Assembly (NCBI RefSeq): GCF_008831285.2
Contig: NC_045141.1
Coordinates: forward strand, 14,556,106-14,620,105
Reading direction: 5' to 3'
DNA: 64,000 nt
From: Nymphaea colorata
Taxonomy: Eukaryota; Streptophyta; Magnoliopsida; Nymphaeales; Nymphaeaceae
Shown: piece by piece, positions 33,301 to 44,500 of the stretch
Numbering within the stretch: the first letter of the stretch is position 1
Layout of the letters: each line of letters begins with the position of its first letter
Position numbers and translations under genes: made by a program
The notes under the pieces: generated by a model
The model's input: the letters and a program-made list of their open reading frames with translations, nothing else
Told to the model about the DNA's origin: nothing
The model's database searches: none

Positions 33301-35293
33301 GCGAACCATCAACTAAAATGTTGCATTACTACAATTTGCAATGGGTTTTACAATGAAAAATAAAACCCAGGAAAATCAAATTAACAAGCAGACTCCAGCC
33401 TACGGTTTATGCTATGTTTACGTTACCAAGCATATGGATTTCCATCAACCAATCTGAGAAAACCCTCCATGCATTCCTAACAACGATGATAATAAAGAGA
33501 AAGCTCCGAGCTGAATTTTCTTATACAAAGCCTCAACCAGAGCTCTCAAAAATCCCCAGAAATTTTCCTTCCCCCACATATGTCTGCTTTTCTCTCTCCC
33601 TCTCTTTCTCTCTCCCTCTTTTTTTTTCTCTCTCTCTCTCACATCAAACTCTTTGTTTTAACCTTTGGATGTTTCGGCATGATTTCTTGTCTTTGCGTAT
33701 GTATTGTCTTCCTTTCCTTTATCTTCACTATCACCTTACAGGTGTCCACAACGTGCGAATCTAATGCACATACATGAGAGAGAAATGACCATTGTGGGCA
33801 TGAATACAAATGTCACTATCAACTTTTATTATATCATTAGAGACCACTTATCCAAGGAGGGGCCGTCATATAATTTCTGAAATTCGTACGTGGGCCAAAT
33901 GAAAATATTTGGAAAATTACTAAAGATTTTCGATCATAAAAGCTGGTTCCTATTAAATAAATTAAGACTGATAATGCTGACAAATAATTGATAAGAAAAG
34001 CAAATGTGAGCAATATTAATATCAGCACGGTGCCCCTAAATTTTTTTTTAGTCTACAATTGCGAGAAAAGTGAAGAAACCTATTCAACCGCACTAACATT
34101 CTGAGTAAAAAAATTTCTTCGTATAATAAGGTGGCGGCAGTTTTCATAGGACCACCTTCTTTGTTTTTTCTCTTGTACGGTACTTGATTAGAACAACAGA
34201 AAAATTTCACAAGTCTTGTTCTCGCTTCTACATTTAAGCTGCCAATAATTGAAATATTATTGATGTCATTTTTTGTGTGGAGGAAAGGTGGTGGCTTTGG
34301 CCCTCTTGTTTGTTACGTGATAAAATGAAATACTCTTGTGGCTCACCCAAATTCGACAATATTGTCTGCCTATTTAGTTGAACAGACCAAATCAAATCCA
34401 TTGACAGTTCTATCGAGGAAGATGGACAAGAACCTGTGACCAAATCTCTACCATAACAACAGTATGAGCTCCAATAATTTAGCATAAGTAACTTGGCAAG
34501 GTTAGCGAATCCATTTTTACTCTGTTAGGTGATCAACAAAGTCTCTTGTGAATCATCAACTAGCTAAAAAAAATTTGCATGTATGGATATCACCTACCGC
34601 CATTTGGCTAAGTGTAGAGTGCGTTTGGAAACTTCAAAAATGGTGTTAAGGAACGTCAATGGATCTGATTTGCATTAGATATCCGATTGAATTGCTTCAA
34701 AAAAGTCATGTATTTAATAAGAAATTTAACATTTTTCTGACAATTAATTTGGATTTAAGAAATAACAATGATAAAATTCAAAGTTGAGTTCGGTTTTGAA
34801 TAAATATTCAATCGGATTCTGATTCAAAATAAGTTTAAGTCTGGTCTTAACATAATCAATGTATTCCGTCGTGTAATTAAAAGTTGGATCCAGATTGGGA
34901 TATAAAGTAAAAATCAAGTTCAGGTTTAATGCAGATTGTGCATTTAAAAGTTGGATTAAGGTATATAGGCTTTTTTTTGCTGTTCGCATTTAAATGAACA
35001 TTTGACCAATTCAAATTAGACTGCTTGGCACAAAAAGCATTTCCGATCGATCACATGATCATAGTCTGTTCTACTTTTTCTTTTTTTAATTTTTTTATGT
35101 ATGGCAAAGATATATATACTGAACTCCAGATATGTGGAATGATACAGTACATTTTTCATAACTACTCTAAAAAAAAAATGCTGCCCTCAATATCTTTAAT
35201 AAATAGAACGTTTGGAGTACGCGAGTTATTGACCGTCACTCTAAGGATCAGATCTCAAGGTGTTTGAGGACGAGACAGAAGGCAAGAAGCAAT
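33301..35293. other. Intergenic DNA upstream of GT47 copy E
   Basis: No gene is recognised. (TC)n lies at about 33590-33640, and a decayed ATCCGATT-type repeat at about 34650-34980. The promoter of copy E should lie in the last few hundred bases. Confidence 0.5.
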
Positions 35294-35939
35294 ATGATGA
35301 GGAAGAAATTTTCAACCTTAGCTGTGCTGTTGGCGTTTGCACTCTCCATGGTCGTCCTCCATTACTCCTACAATGGCGGTAGCACGTCCTCCTTCGCTGC
35401 ACTCACCTTCCTTCTTTCATCCGCCAACGCTAGACCCGCTTCTTTCTCACCTTCCACAGGGAACACCAAGAGCGTCGTAAATGCTCCAACTTTTCCTATA
35501 CTACATAAGCACAGTATTCATTCTCTTCTTCATGCATCGACTAAAGTAAGCTCCCAACCAGTTCATCTGACTGCTGCTGCTGCTGCTTGATCATCACTCT
35601 GTGATTCCAGAGGAAGAGGGGAGGCATTACTCGTGAGAAGAGCAGGTTGGAGAAGATGGAGGAAGGGCTTGCCAGATCGAGGGCATCCATTAGAAGGGCC
35701 ATCCTGTTCAGAAACTACACCTCTCGCAAGCGGCAGAGTTACATCCCAAGAGGCTCTGTCTACCATAACCCATACGCCTTCCATCAGTAATCAGCTCTGC
35801 ATTGCCTTCTGAGAAAGAAGAGTACTCAGTTCATCTTCCTAGCTGAATTTCTCATGCGTTTGCTCTGTTGCCATTTGAACCTTACCATTGGTTCCTACTC
35901 TTTTAATTTGAAAACTGAGGCATGCTTATTGCTTATCAC

Positions 35940-36013
<74 letters not shown>

Positions 36014-37948
36014 TGTGTGGGTGTTTCTTACAGAGAACATTTTAAAATACAAAGACAAAGAAACTGATTTCAATTCTAATTTACTGAAGTACTTGGCAGT
36101 GACCTTCTAAGATTTTGTTCCATTAGTTTTCTAAGAAGTCACTCAGAATTAATCGCATATCAGTAGCCATGTACCACATATTGGCACTTCCTTTTAAGTT
36201 TCTTTCAGAAAAATAGAATCCACCTAGTTTCAGCCTTTAGATATTAGCAGATCAAATTCGAATTGGATATACTCTTCATCATGTCTGTTTTTTTTTTTAT
36301 ATTTATGTATTCAGATTTGATTGCAAATGAAGAAAAGTCATATCTAAATCTAAAATCCAATTTCACGGTATAAATCCTATTCCAAGCTGATTTTTACGTT
36401 CATATCTAAATCCAAATCCAAATTTTGAAATATAAGATATTTATTTAAAATTAAATCCAATCCAAATCCAAAACAGAGTCCGATCGGATGTCAATTCTTA
36501 CATCTGAATTCAATCCAATTTCTTAATTGGATATTAATTTTTTTTCTGCATCCATTTTTTTCGGAACAGTTTGATCGGATGTCCGATTCAATAGGCTAAA
36601 TTGAAATCCTTAATTCTAATCAGAATCTTGGTGTTGCAGAAGCTACATAGAGATGGAGAAGAGGTTGAAGATATGGGTCTATAAAGAAGGTGAACCACCT
36701 TTAGTCCATGATGGTCCATATAGTGATATATATTCGATCGAGGGCCAATTCATCAACGAGATGGACCAACATGGTCCCTTAATCGCCAACAATGCTGAAG
36801 AAGCATTGGTCTATTTCCTTCCCTTCAGTGTCACCATAATGGTTCGCTTCGTCTACAAAAAGCGTTCTTATGATATGGCACCTCTCCAAACGATAGTAAG
36901 AGATTATATCCAACTCATCTCAACTCTGTACACATATTGGAATCGGACCAAAGGCGCAGATCATTTCATGCTCTCCTGCGACGACTGGGTAAAGATTGTC
37001 CGCCATTTTCTTCCTTTGATCATACTTCCTGCATTATTGTTCTATCTGTAATGATTATAAATCTGAACATGGAATGGAGCTAAATATATAACCTCTGAAA
37101 GTGGAGATCTAATGAACATTGTGTTTTTGAAATATATATGTTCCAAAAACATCTGAATTATTAGCAGAGGTTCGTGATGCTGCCAGTTAACAGTTTATTG
37201 TCATGGATGAAATTTTGTCTTTGTTTTATTGTTTGTCGCGCCATAAACATCTTCAGTTTTGCTTTGTCTTGATGTTCAGGCACCGTATGCTGCTAGAAAA
37301 GACCAAGATCTCTTTAGGAACTCCATTAGAGTCCTCTGCAATGCCAACAGCTCGGAAGGCTTCAATCCAAAGAAGGATGTCCCTCTCCCAGAGTTTAACA
37401 TCAGGAACTTTGAGCTCCCAGCTCCCATTGATAATTCATCCCCACCTTCATCGAAAACCATCTTGGCATTTTTTGCAGGAGGTAACCATGGTGCCATTAG
37501 ACACGAGCTTCTCCAACAATGGAAGGGCAAGGACTCACAAGTTCTCGTCTTTCATCGCCTACCAAAAGGCCAAAACTACACAGAGCTCATGCTCAAGTCG
37601 AAATACTGCCTCTGCCCAAGTGGGTATGAAGTGGCCAGTCCCAGAATCACTGAAGCCATACTTGTTGGCTGTGTTCCTGTGCTGATATCTGAAAGCTACG
37701 TTCTTCCCTTCAGTGATGTTCTTGACTGGTCCCAGTTCTCTTTGTCGATTCCGGTTTCCAGGATACCTGAGATCAAGGAGATTCTTAGCGCCATTCCTGA
37801 AAGCATATACTTGAAGTTGCAGTCAAACGTCTTGAAAGTTCAGAGGCACTTTGTGATTAATCGTCCCCCGAAGAGGTTCGATGTTATGCACATGTTGTTT
37901 CATTCCATATGGCTCAGGAGACTGAATGTGAGACTGCATGATCTCTAG
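35294..37948 (+). CDS. GT47 exostosin-family glycosyltransferase copy E, divergent at conserved motifs
   Basis: Exons 35294-35545, 35611-35786, 36640-36988 and 37280-37948 give 481 aa with GT-AG junctions and phases 0/2/0. The N-terminus starts with two Met codons and a hydrophobic anchor (about residues 7-24). The stem is Ser/Ala-rich but lacks the Pro-rich repeats of A and C. Exon 2 has LARSRASIRRAI. The exostosin domain has EMEKRLKIWVYKEGEPP, FFAGGNHGAIR and CPSGYEVASPR and ends LRRLNVRLHDL. Two near-invariant positions differ: CHDW is CDDW (256-259), and ISDGYVLPF is ISESYVLPF (about residue 395). Intron 2 holds a (TA)n tract and an inverted dispersed repeat. Frames and splice sites are clean, so it is probably expressed; activity or specificity may differ from C and D. 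Confidence 0.88.
35941..36011. repeat. (TA)n microsatellite in GT47 copy E intron 2
   Basis: About 35 TA units, the longest run in the window. Unlike the copy A tract it is well away from splice sites. Confidence 0.95.
36240..36605 (-). mobile_element. Dispersed ATCCGATT-rich repeat, inverted copy in GT47 copy E intron 2
   Basis: Read on the minus strand it follows the same order of words as 56266-56690 (ATATCCAATTAAGAAAT, GACATCCGATCGGA). It ends about 35 bp before the exon 3 acceptor. Confidence 0.6.
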
Positions 37949-38942
37949 ACATCTCTCTCTTCTTACCCTTTGCAGTTCTTAGTTTCCAATTTATTTTCTC
38001 TTCTGCAATAGGGAAAGTTTTCAAGAACATACTGGTGATTATGAAAAATTCACCTGATTCTTCTTGTGTCTGTATAGGTCAATGGATCCTGGCTTTCTCT
38101 CATTCAAGTCGGCTATTGAAGTTGTGAAAACTATTTGAAATAGACAGCTTGTATGACGGCCCTTTTGGGACAAAAAGGAACTGTATTTGGAGTCTGTTTG
38201 GTGGGTGTGGGGGTTGCATCAAATACTTGATGAATGGAATGTTTCATTGACATATAGGTAAAAGTTTTACGGCATTCAAGTACGATGGATCATCAAGCAC
38301 CTACACCTTAAAAACTGTTCAAATAACAGAACAATAGCTTTAATTTTTGTTGGAACCATCTCGTATTTCAGATGGAGTGCCAACATGAAAGGAATTTTTC
38401 AAGGGACGCATGCTCTTCCAAAGAGCTTACTAAGTTTAGAGATCTCATATCCGTTTTTCTGCTGAATCTCGCACAAAATCATACAGAAACATGAGAAAAC
38501 GAAGATTCAAGTCACTGAACTCTAAGAACATTCGGATAAAAAAAATGCCAACAGTTTGTCTTTCCTTTAAAATCAATCAGCAACTTCTGTTTCCATAGCC
38601 CTTGCTCGGGTTGCTCGGGTTGCTCTGGTTGAGATCTGAATAGTGACTTACATAAGAAGAATGACAACTGGTTGTCATTACAACGGCTGCCATCTTCCAT
38701 AATCTTTGAGCGTAGGTCAAAGCACCAGGGCACCCGCTAGTTCTCATTATAAAGAAGCCACCATTAGGTGTAGGGCTGTACGCCGACAAATAGGCGAAAA
38801 ATCGTCCCACTTTGGTGTGGTGGGAAGTGGGGAAAGCGGCTGCCTTCATAGTCATAATTCATAACCTCGGTACTTCTGCCTCATCTGTTCCAAGATTCTG
38901 TCCCCTTGCTGCTTTTGTTGTGGGGAAGGTGGGGGAGGAAGG
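37949..38942. other. Spacer between GT47 copy E and the CDC26 gene
   Basis: It must hold the 3' UTR of copy E and the promoter and 5' UTR of the CDC26 gene. Minus-strand frames here (for example 38577-38855) have no recognisable domain. A short triple repeat of GGTTGCTCGGGTTGCTC type lies at about 38608-38628. Confidence 0.5.
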
Positions 38943-39131
38943 ATGATGAGGAGGAAGCCAACCAGGATAGAGATGAATGCGGAGGAAGATGGGCAGGAAC
39001 TGGAGGAATCCAAGAAGAAGCAGCAGCAACAGCAACGGTTTCCGAAGACCCCCACGCAGGCAACGACTCTCCTCCATCATCTCCAAGGCAACAAGGATTC
39101 CAAGCGTCAGAGGATCGGCCTCTCTGACTAG
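38943..39131 (+). CDS. CDC26: Anaphase-promoting complex subunit CDC26 (APC12)
   Basis: A single-exon 62-codon frame. The N-terminus MMRRKPTRIEM matches the signature MLRRKPTRIE of plant and animal CDC26, the segment that binds and stabilises the TPR subunit APC6. The rest is hydrophilic: an acidic/Lys stretch, a Gln run, a TTLLHHLQ segment and the C-terminal QRIGL typical of plant CDC26. Family proteins are about 60-85 aa, so the length is normal. CDC26 is a small scaffold subunit of the APC/C ubiquitin ligase that drives mitotic cyclin destruction. Two adjacent ATGs could serve as start; the second (38946) fits the family equally well. It has no functional link to the neighbouring GT47 or clathrin-adaptor genes. 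Confidence 0.85.
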   Translation: MMRRKPTRIEMNAEEDGQELEESKKKQQQQQRFPKTPTQATTLLHHLQGNKDSKRQRIGLSD

Positions 39132-41559
39132 TCCCATTACCTTCTTATCAACCCTCATCTTCTGGTAAAGCATCTTCGTGGCCATCTCTCTCCTTATTGT
39201 TCATCACCCACGTCGTCGCTGGTTGTTCCTTTTTCTTAGGTTAATTGCTACTTGTTTATCGTTTCCCTTTTTCACTGTGGAGACGCACCGCGCTGGTCGT
39301 GTCTCTCAAGGATAAGTCTATGCAATTTTGATGTTCAAGTTGAGAAATTGTAATTCAACTCTAAGCTTGTGGAATCCATCCTCACTACCTCATAGATGAA
39401 CGTCAATGGTTGCTTTCTGGAGAATAAACTTTATTCACCTGAAACTTGGAAATGGAAACCTGCCTCCATCTTGACTGCAAGTACCAAAGAACTTGAACAA
39501 TTATGCTCTACCTAGCTGCATCTGCATGTCGTTGGAAAGAAGACATGGTTGTAATATGAAGTGTGCACCTCACTTATTCCTTTTAAGTTATTAGATTTTA
39601 GGAAGGATAGAGCAGCAGGAAACAAAACGTATTGCATTTAACGAGTTGTGGAACAGAAGTGGAACTGAGAATCTAGAAACTTGGTAATGAATTTTGCAGT
39701 TTTAGTTGCCTGAGTTAAAGGACTTTGTTTGGCCTCATCCTTCTCCCTCGTCAATAAGTAAAGGCATTGAAACATAACAGAGGTTGTCAGGTCAATATAC
39801 GTACAATGATGTAAATCAAGATTGCAGGTTCTATTATTTGTTTCTCTCCAACCGTCATTTATTGAGAAATCTGGTGTCTGTTTTGAAAAGAGAACTGAAG
39901 TTTCTTAAAGTGAACCAGTGCAGAGAAAAAGGGAGGACAATGGAAGGGGAAAGCTTCACGATATATGTCTCAGATTGTGGTTTCTTCTTGTTCAACAAAT
40001 TGCTTAGGACTTGGAGGCAAATAATTAAAGCCTAGGATTCATTGTTGTTACTGAAACAGCAGTTGTAAGAATTTCCTCTGAGGAGCTTCTTTTTCCTTCT
40101 TCTTGGTCAACTATTTGCTTTAGTGCAAAAATGATTGACAAGGAGACAAATTCAGCTACCCGGATGCCACTTCCTCTTCTCAGCAAATTGCATAGGAATC
40201 AGAGAGGAAGAGATAACAACTAGGATTCACTTATTACTTAGTAGCTTTAGAAAATTCCTATTGAGGAACTTCTTTTTTCCTAAACCAACTAGTTTCTTGG
40301 CATCCATATTTTCAGTTAGTAGTATTACATATAAGACATGTAACTGTATTCTGTATAGGAGCCAGTGACACTACTAAATGGTGCTCTTATTGGAAAATCT
40401 CATTTCTTTCCAAAGAAATTAGAGTGAACCTCTTGTTGTTTACTTTTATGGTCCTATATGCTCATGCAGATCCTAAATATTTTCGCAAGATTCTGATAAA
40501 GATGAATAAAAATGAGAGAAGGTAGCAGAAAGACGTGTATATAGATGCTTCAACATCCATAGTATCTACTAATTAATGTATATCTTCAAAAAGCATAAGC
40601 AAACTTATTCAGGTATACATTGTTTTTTTAATTGAAATATTGCGAAACTTTGGTTCTTTGGTTGAGACCCAATTTCAAACACTTCCTGAAGAAACAAGGA
40701 GTAGCTATTTTTTTTCCAAATTATATGGATATTGGAGAGGCAGCAATGCTGTCTTCGGACGCCTCAACAAAAGAGTATCTTTGAGCCTTAATGTTTCTTG
40801 TAGACCTCCATTTTCAAGCAATTTTGCCTTTGAAAATTTGACTCTGTTTTAGCGCAAGATAGTTACTCAATCCTCTCCCATACAAAACATTATTTGACAA
40901 AACTTGTGAGCTACAAAAGACACCCAAATGTGAGCTCTTCAAGGTCGTTGGGTGCTTATACTACCCACCCATACAGTCAGTCAATCGACATGCAAATTAA
41001 AGTATTTTCATAAAAAGGAAACGGAAACTTGTCATCGAAGGTCCAAATTGCCGCAGATAAGATCACTAAAAACGTATATGATTCCATTTCACAATCTATT
41101 TGTGTTCAACATTTTTTTAAACTTACCACTCCCTTTTATTTATGTTTTTTAACCAAAAAAACATGATTTTTAAGCTTAACTGTGATGCATTTCAGCTATT
41201 AATTTCGGATAACCAAAATAGCACGTGCAAACAATGAGAGAGAAAGAAAGAGAGAGAGAGAGAGAGATCCAATGCCCATAGCATATAACTTATCCAATCG
41301 AAAGAATAAGAATAGATAGTGCATACCAATATTACAGATGGGGATGAATGCAATTGGAAATTGCAGAGCCCCCGACACCAGGCTTACTCGACTTCAATAA
41401 GTTTCACTCGGCACAGATATTCTTACAACTGATAGTGATATCGTACACCTCCCTCTCTCTTCATCCTCTTCTTCCTCCTAAATACCATATAATTTGAATG
41501 TAAAAAATTGAAATCTGTTGCTAACCCGACATATCTCTCCCCAATCTCCCATGAGTTGC
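39132..41559. other. Intergenic DNA between convergent CDC26 and clathrin-assembly genes
   Basis: It includes the 3' UTRs of both genes. Open frames (for example 39784-40035 and 40640-40852) have no recognisable product. A (GA)n run lies at about 41238-41268. Confidence 0.5.
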
Positions 41560-44500
41560 TTAAATCAGAGTACCATGTGAACCGTAAGCTGGAACAGGCA
41601 TGCCTGGTCCATAAGAATGAACTCCAATGCCACCATATGGATTACCAAACGGGTTGAGCGGCTGTTGCTGTTGACCGAGCATCATCTGCTGCTGCTGCTG
41701 AAACATGAAAGCTTGCTGCTGCTGTAAAGCTGCCATCTGAACAGCATGAGGCGGAGCAATTGCATTTGATGCATAAAATGGATCATGAACAGTACGCTGC
41801 ATCTCAAAGGGGTTGGAAGCCTCCTGCCATGGATGGTAGCTGCCGTTCTGGTTTGCCCTCTTGGAGATGGCATCATCATATAAGCTGTCCAGTGTAAGCT
41901 TGTCCAATCCTCCAGCCTGTTCACGAGTAAAGGGTATTGTCAAGATCACTCTGGAACGGGTTAGAACTGGGCAACAATTTAAGCAGATACTGTTTGACGA
42001 GCCAGTTTGTTCAGACTCACTGGCCTTGTCGGATCTCGCGTTGTTTCATGTCCCTATGTGCAAGTGCAACAACTGTGGTTCTACATTATTGTACGTCGAC
42101 TTTAAGCTAACACCATCTAATGAGCTCAAGTTGATTCTCTATGTGCTATTCAATTTTCCTTTTATGGATTCTGTCAATTGGCAGTTTGTTGAGAACGGTT
42201 TTCCAAGCCTTGCCAAAATACACAACTAGTGGCAGGATTTAGTAGTCAGTTACAGAAAAGAGCATAAGTTTACAAACCGTAAAACTGATTATGTCTGAGA
42301 AATTTGAAGGTAATTTTAATAAAGCTGCTAGATAGAGTATGAAAGTGCAGAATGCCTTTTTCAGGTGAATATAGAGCAGGAAGCAAAAGCAAGTGAGAAG
42401 TATTAGCGATTACTCGAAAGAAGAAAAGCATGTCATCGGCATATCTAAGTTTAACAACTATTAATCCTTTTTCAATTTAAGGTATTATGGTACAAAGAAC
42501 ATACATTTTTTAATTAAATTTTTATCTGGTTTATATGTTTGTATAAAATTAGCATTCACTATAGAATACTCGTTATCATGGTTTAGCAGACCAAAAGGGC
42601 TTGTAATATTACACAGCAAATAATAGATGAATAAGGGTCAACAAGTATTATACCTAGCAGAGGTTTTCCTTCAAGGTTCAGCCACGTACAGTTTTGGACA
42701 TACCAGAAGCGACAAATTTGCATGCACTTAGAAACACATCTCCCTTAGAAGGTCCGAAAATAGTTAATTATGGAGGTCCACAGTTTCCCATACTAAGGCT
42801 TCTGCTAGGCGCTTCCACAAAAGCACCTTACTTTCTATGACATTCAATAAATAGAAAAATTTACATTTTCCATTTTACTTTATGCTGCCTAGGAGAACTT
42901 ATTGGTTATAAGGGACATTGCATAGCTATAGCTGGTCAGGTGGATTGAGGGCAAGAAAAGAATGTGTCGTCAATTCAATTATCATAGACGCGATGCCTTT
43001 ATATTAAATTAAGTAAAAATACTTATTAGATGACAACCATTGGGCTTGCACCAGACATTGATGCAGGGAAGAGGCAAGCTCCATCTCTCATCTGGGTGGT
43101 AGAAAAACTTCCGTTGCACACTCGGAAGAAGAGACCCTATTGAAATGAATACCTTGTTGCTTTCACCTTCCATTACTTTGCATTTCGTAGGCATGAAATA
43201 TATTACAAGAACTTAAAATTCAGAGTGGACCTATGAGATAAATTTACGAAATCAGGCAAACACAACTGCGGCTTTGACCCAAAACATTATAAACCCGATA
43301 TTACTAAAAAGATAAAAAGTGGTCTCCTTTTTCTATGACTTCTTTCAGATGATCGGCTTAAAATCCGGTTAAGCCTTTGACCAAAAAAATGGCACAAATA
43401 TTATAAACGTAAAGGAAAGTTTAGTACCAGTTTGCTGTCTACCAGAACACCATCATTGGAACTTGGAGTAGTCACAAGCGCCAACTCCCAACCAGTGGTC
43501 GTGGTTGCCGGATCAAGGCCAGCTGGTTTTGGATCTGCTCATAGATAATAAGAGAATTTAAATTATTTGATCAAAACCATCTTAAATTTATTTTCTCAAT
43601 TAAAAACTAACCAGAAGGAACAATCGCCAGTGCTAGAGCATTCTTCTCATCAAGGACTGATGCATTGGGACTGGGATCTTGCAACCCCTACGAACAATTG
43701 AATCCGACAAGGCACGTTGGCATAAGAATAAGCAAAAATAACAAGAACCACAACTGAGCGTTGAGTAGGAGAATTACTAATAAGTCAACTGGCTCAGATT
43801 TAGGAGTCTCCATTTTTACTGGCTCCTCTACTGGTTGTGAGGATGGAACAGGTGATTCCGGTTTCTCCTGCTGGACATCCTGTACCTCTGGCAGCTTCTT
43901 ATACTCTAGAGCAAGAACAACTTTAGAAGCATCCTTCCCATCACTTGCCTGACTCCAAAAAAAAAAAAGAAAACAGAAATGGCATTATGATGAGAATTAT
44001 TTCATGAAGCCCACAAGAAGGTTTGTCTGGAAAATTAGAGACAATCACAAATACTCCTAAATATTTTCAACACGAATCTGGAATGGCATAATGCACTTCA
44101 ACGAATCAATAGGCATAAGTAATCACCTTTGTTTCCATATTATCGTATCACTTAGCTTTGTGAAAGCAAGGTGAAGATAAAATGAAAAAATGAAAGAGAA
44201 AAGAGGAAAAACAAATCATAACGAAGAAAGTGACTAAAATAATGACAGGCAATACAGAATTTTTTGTTTTATAAAGGAGGAAAAAATACATTTCACATCA
44301 TCAACAAATTTGAGAATAAAGAAAACCCTGCTTTACTTCCAAAAGAAACAGATTAGGGATCCGTAGTGAGGAAATTTCATGGATGAAGTTTCTGAAATAT
44401 ACTATCCCTCTTTAGTACGTTTAGTACTTTACCCAACAACTTTTACCTAAAACCTATCAATATCCTTCATGCAGCATCATGGTCCTCTATCACAAACCTC

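Noticed and set aside
38577..38855. 92-codon minus-strand frame beside CDC26
   Set aside because: It does not match any family I recognise and lies in the probable promoter of CDC26 and 3' flank of GT47 copy E.
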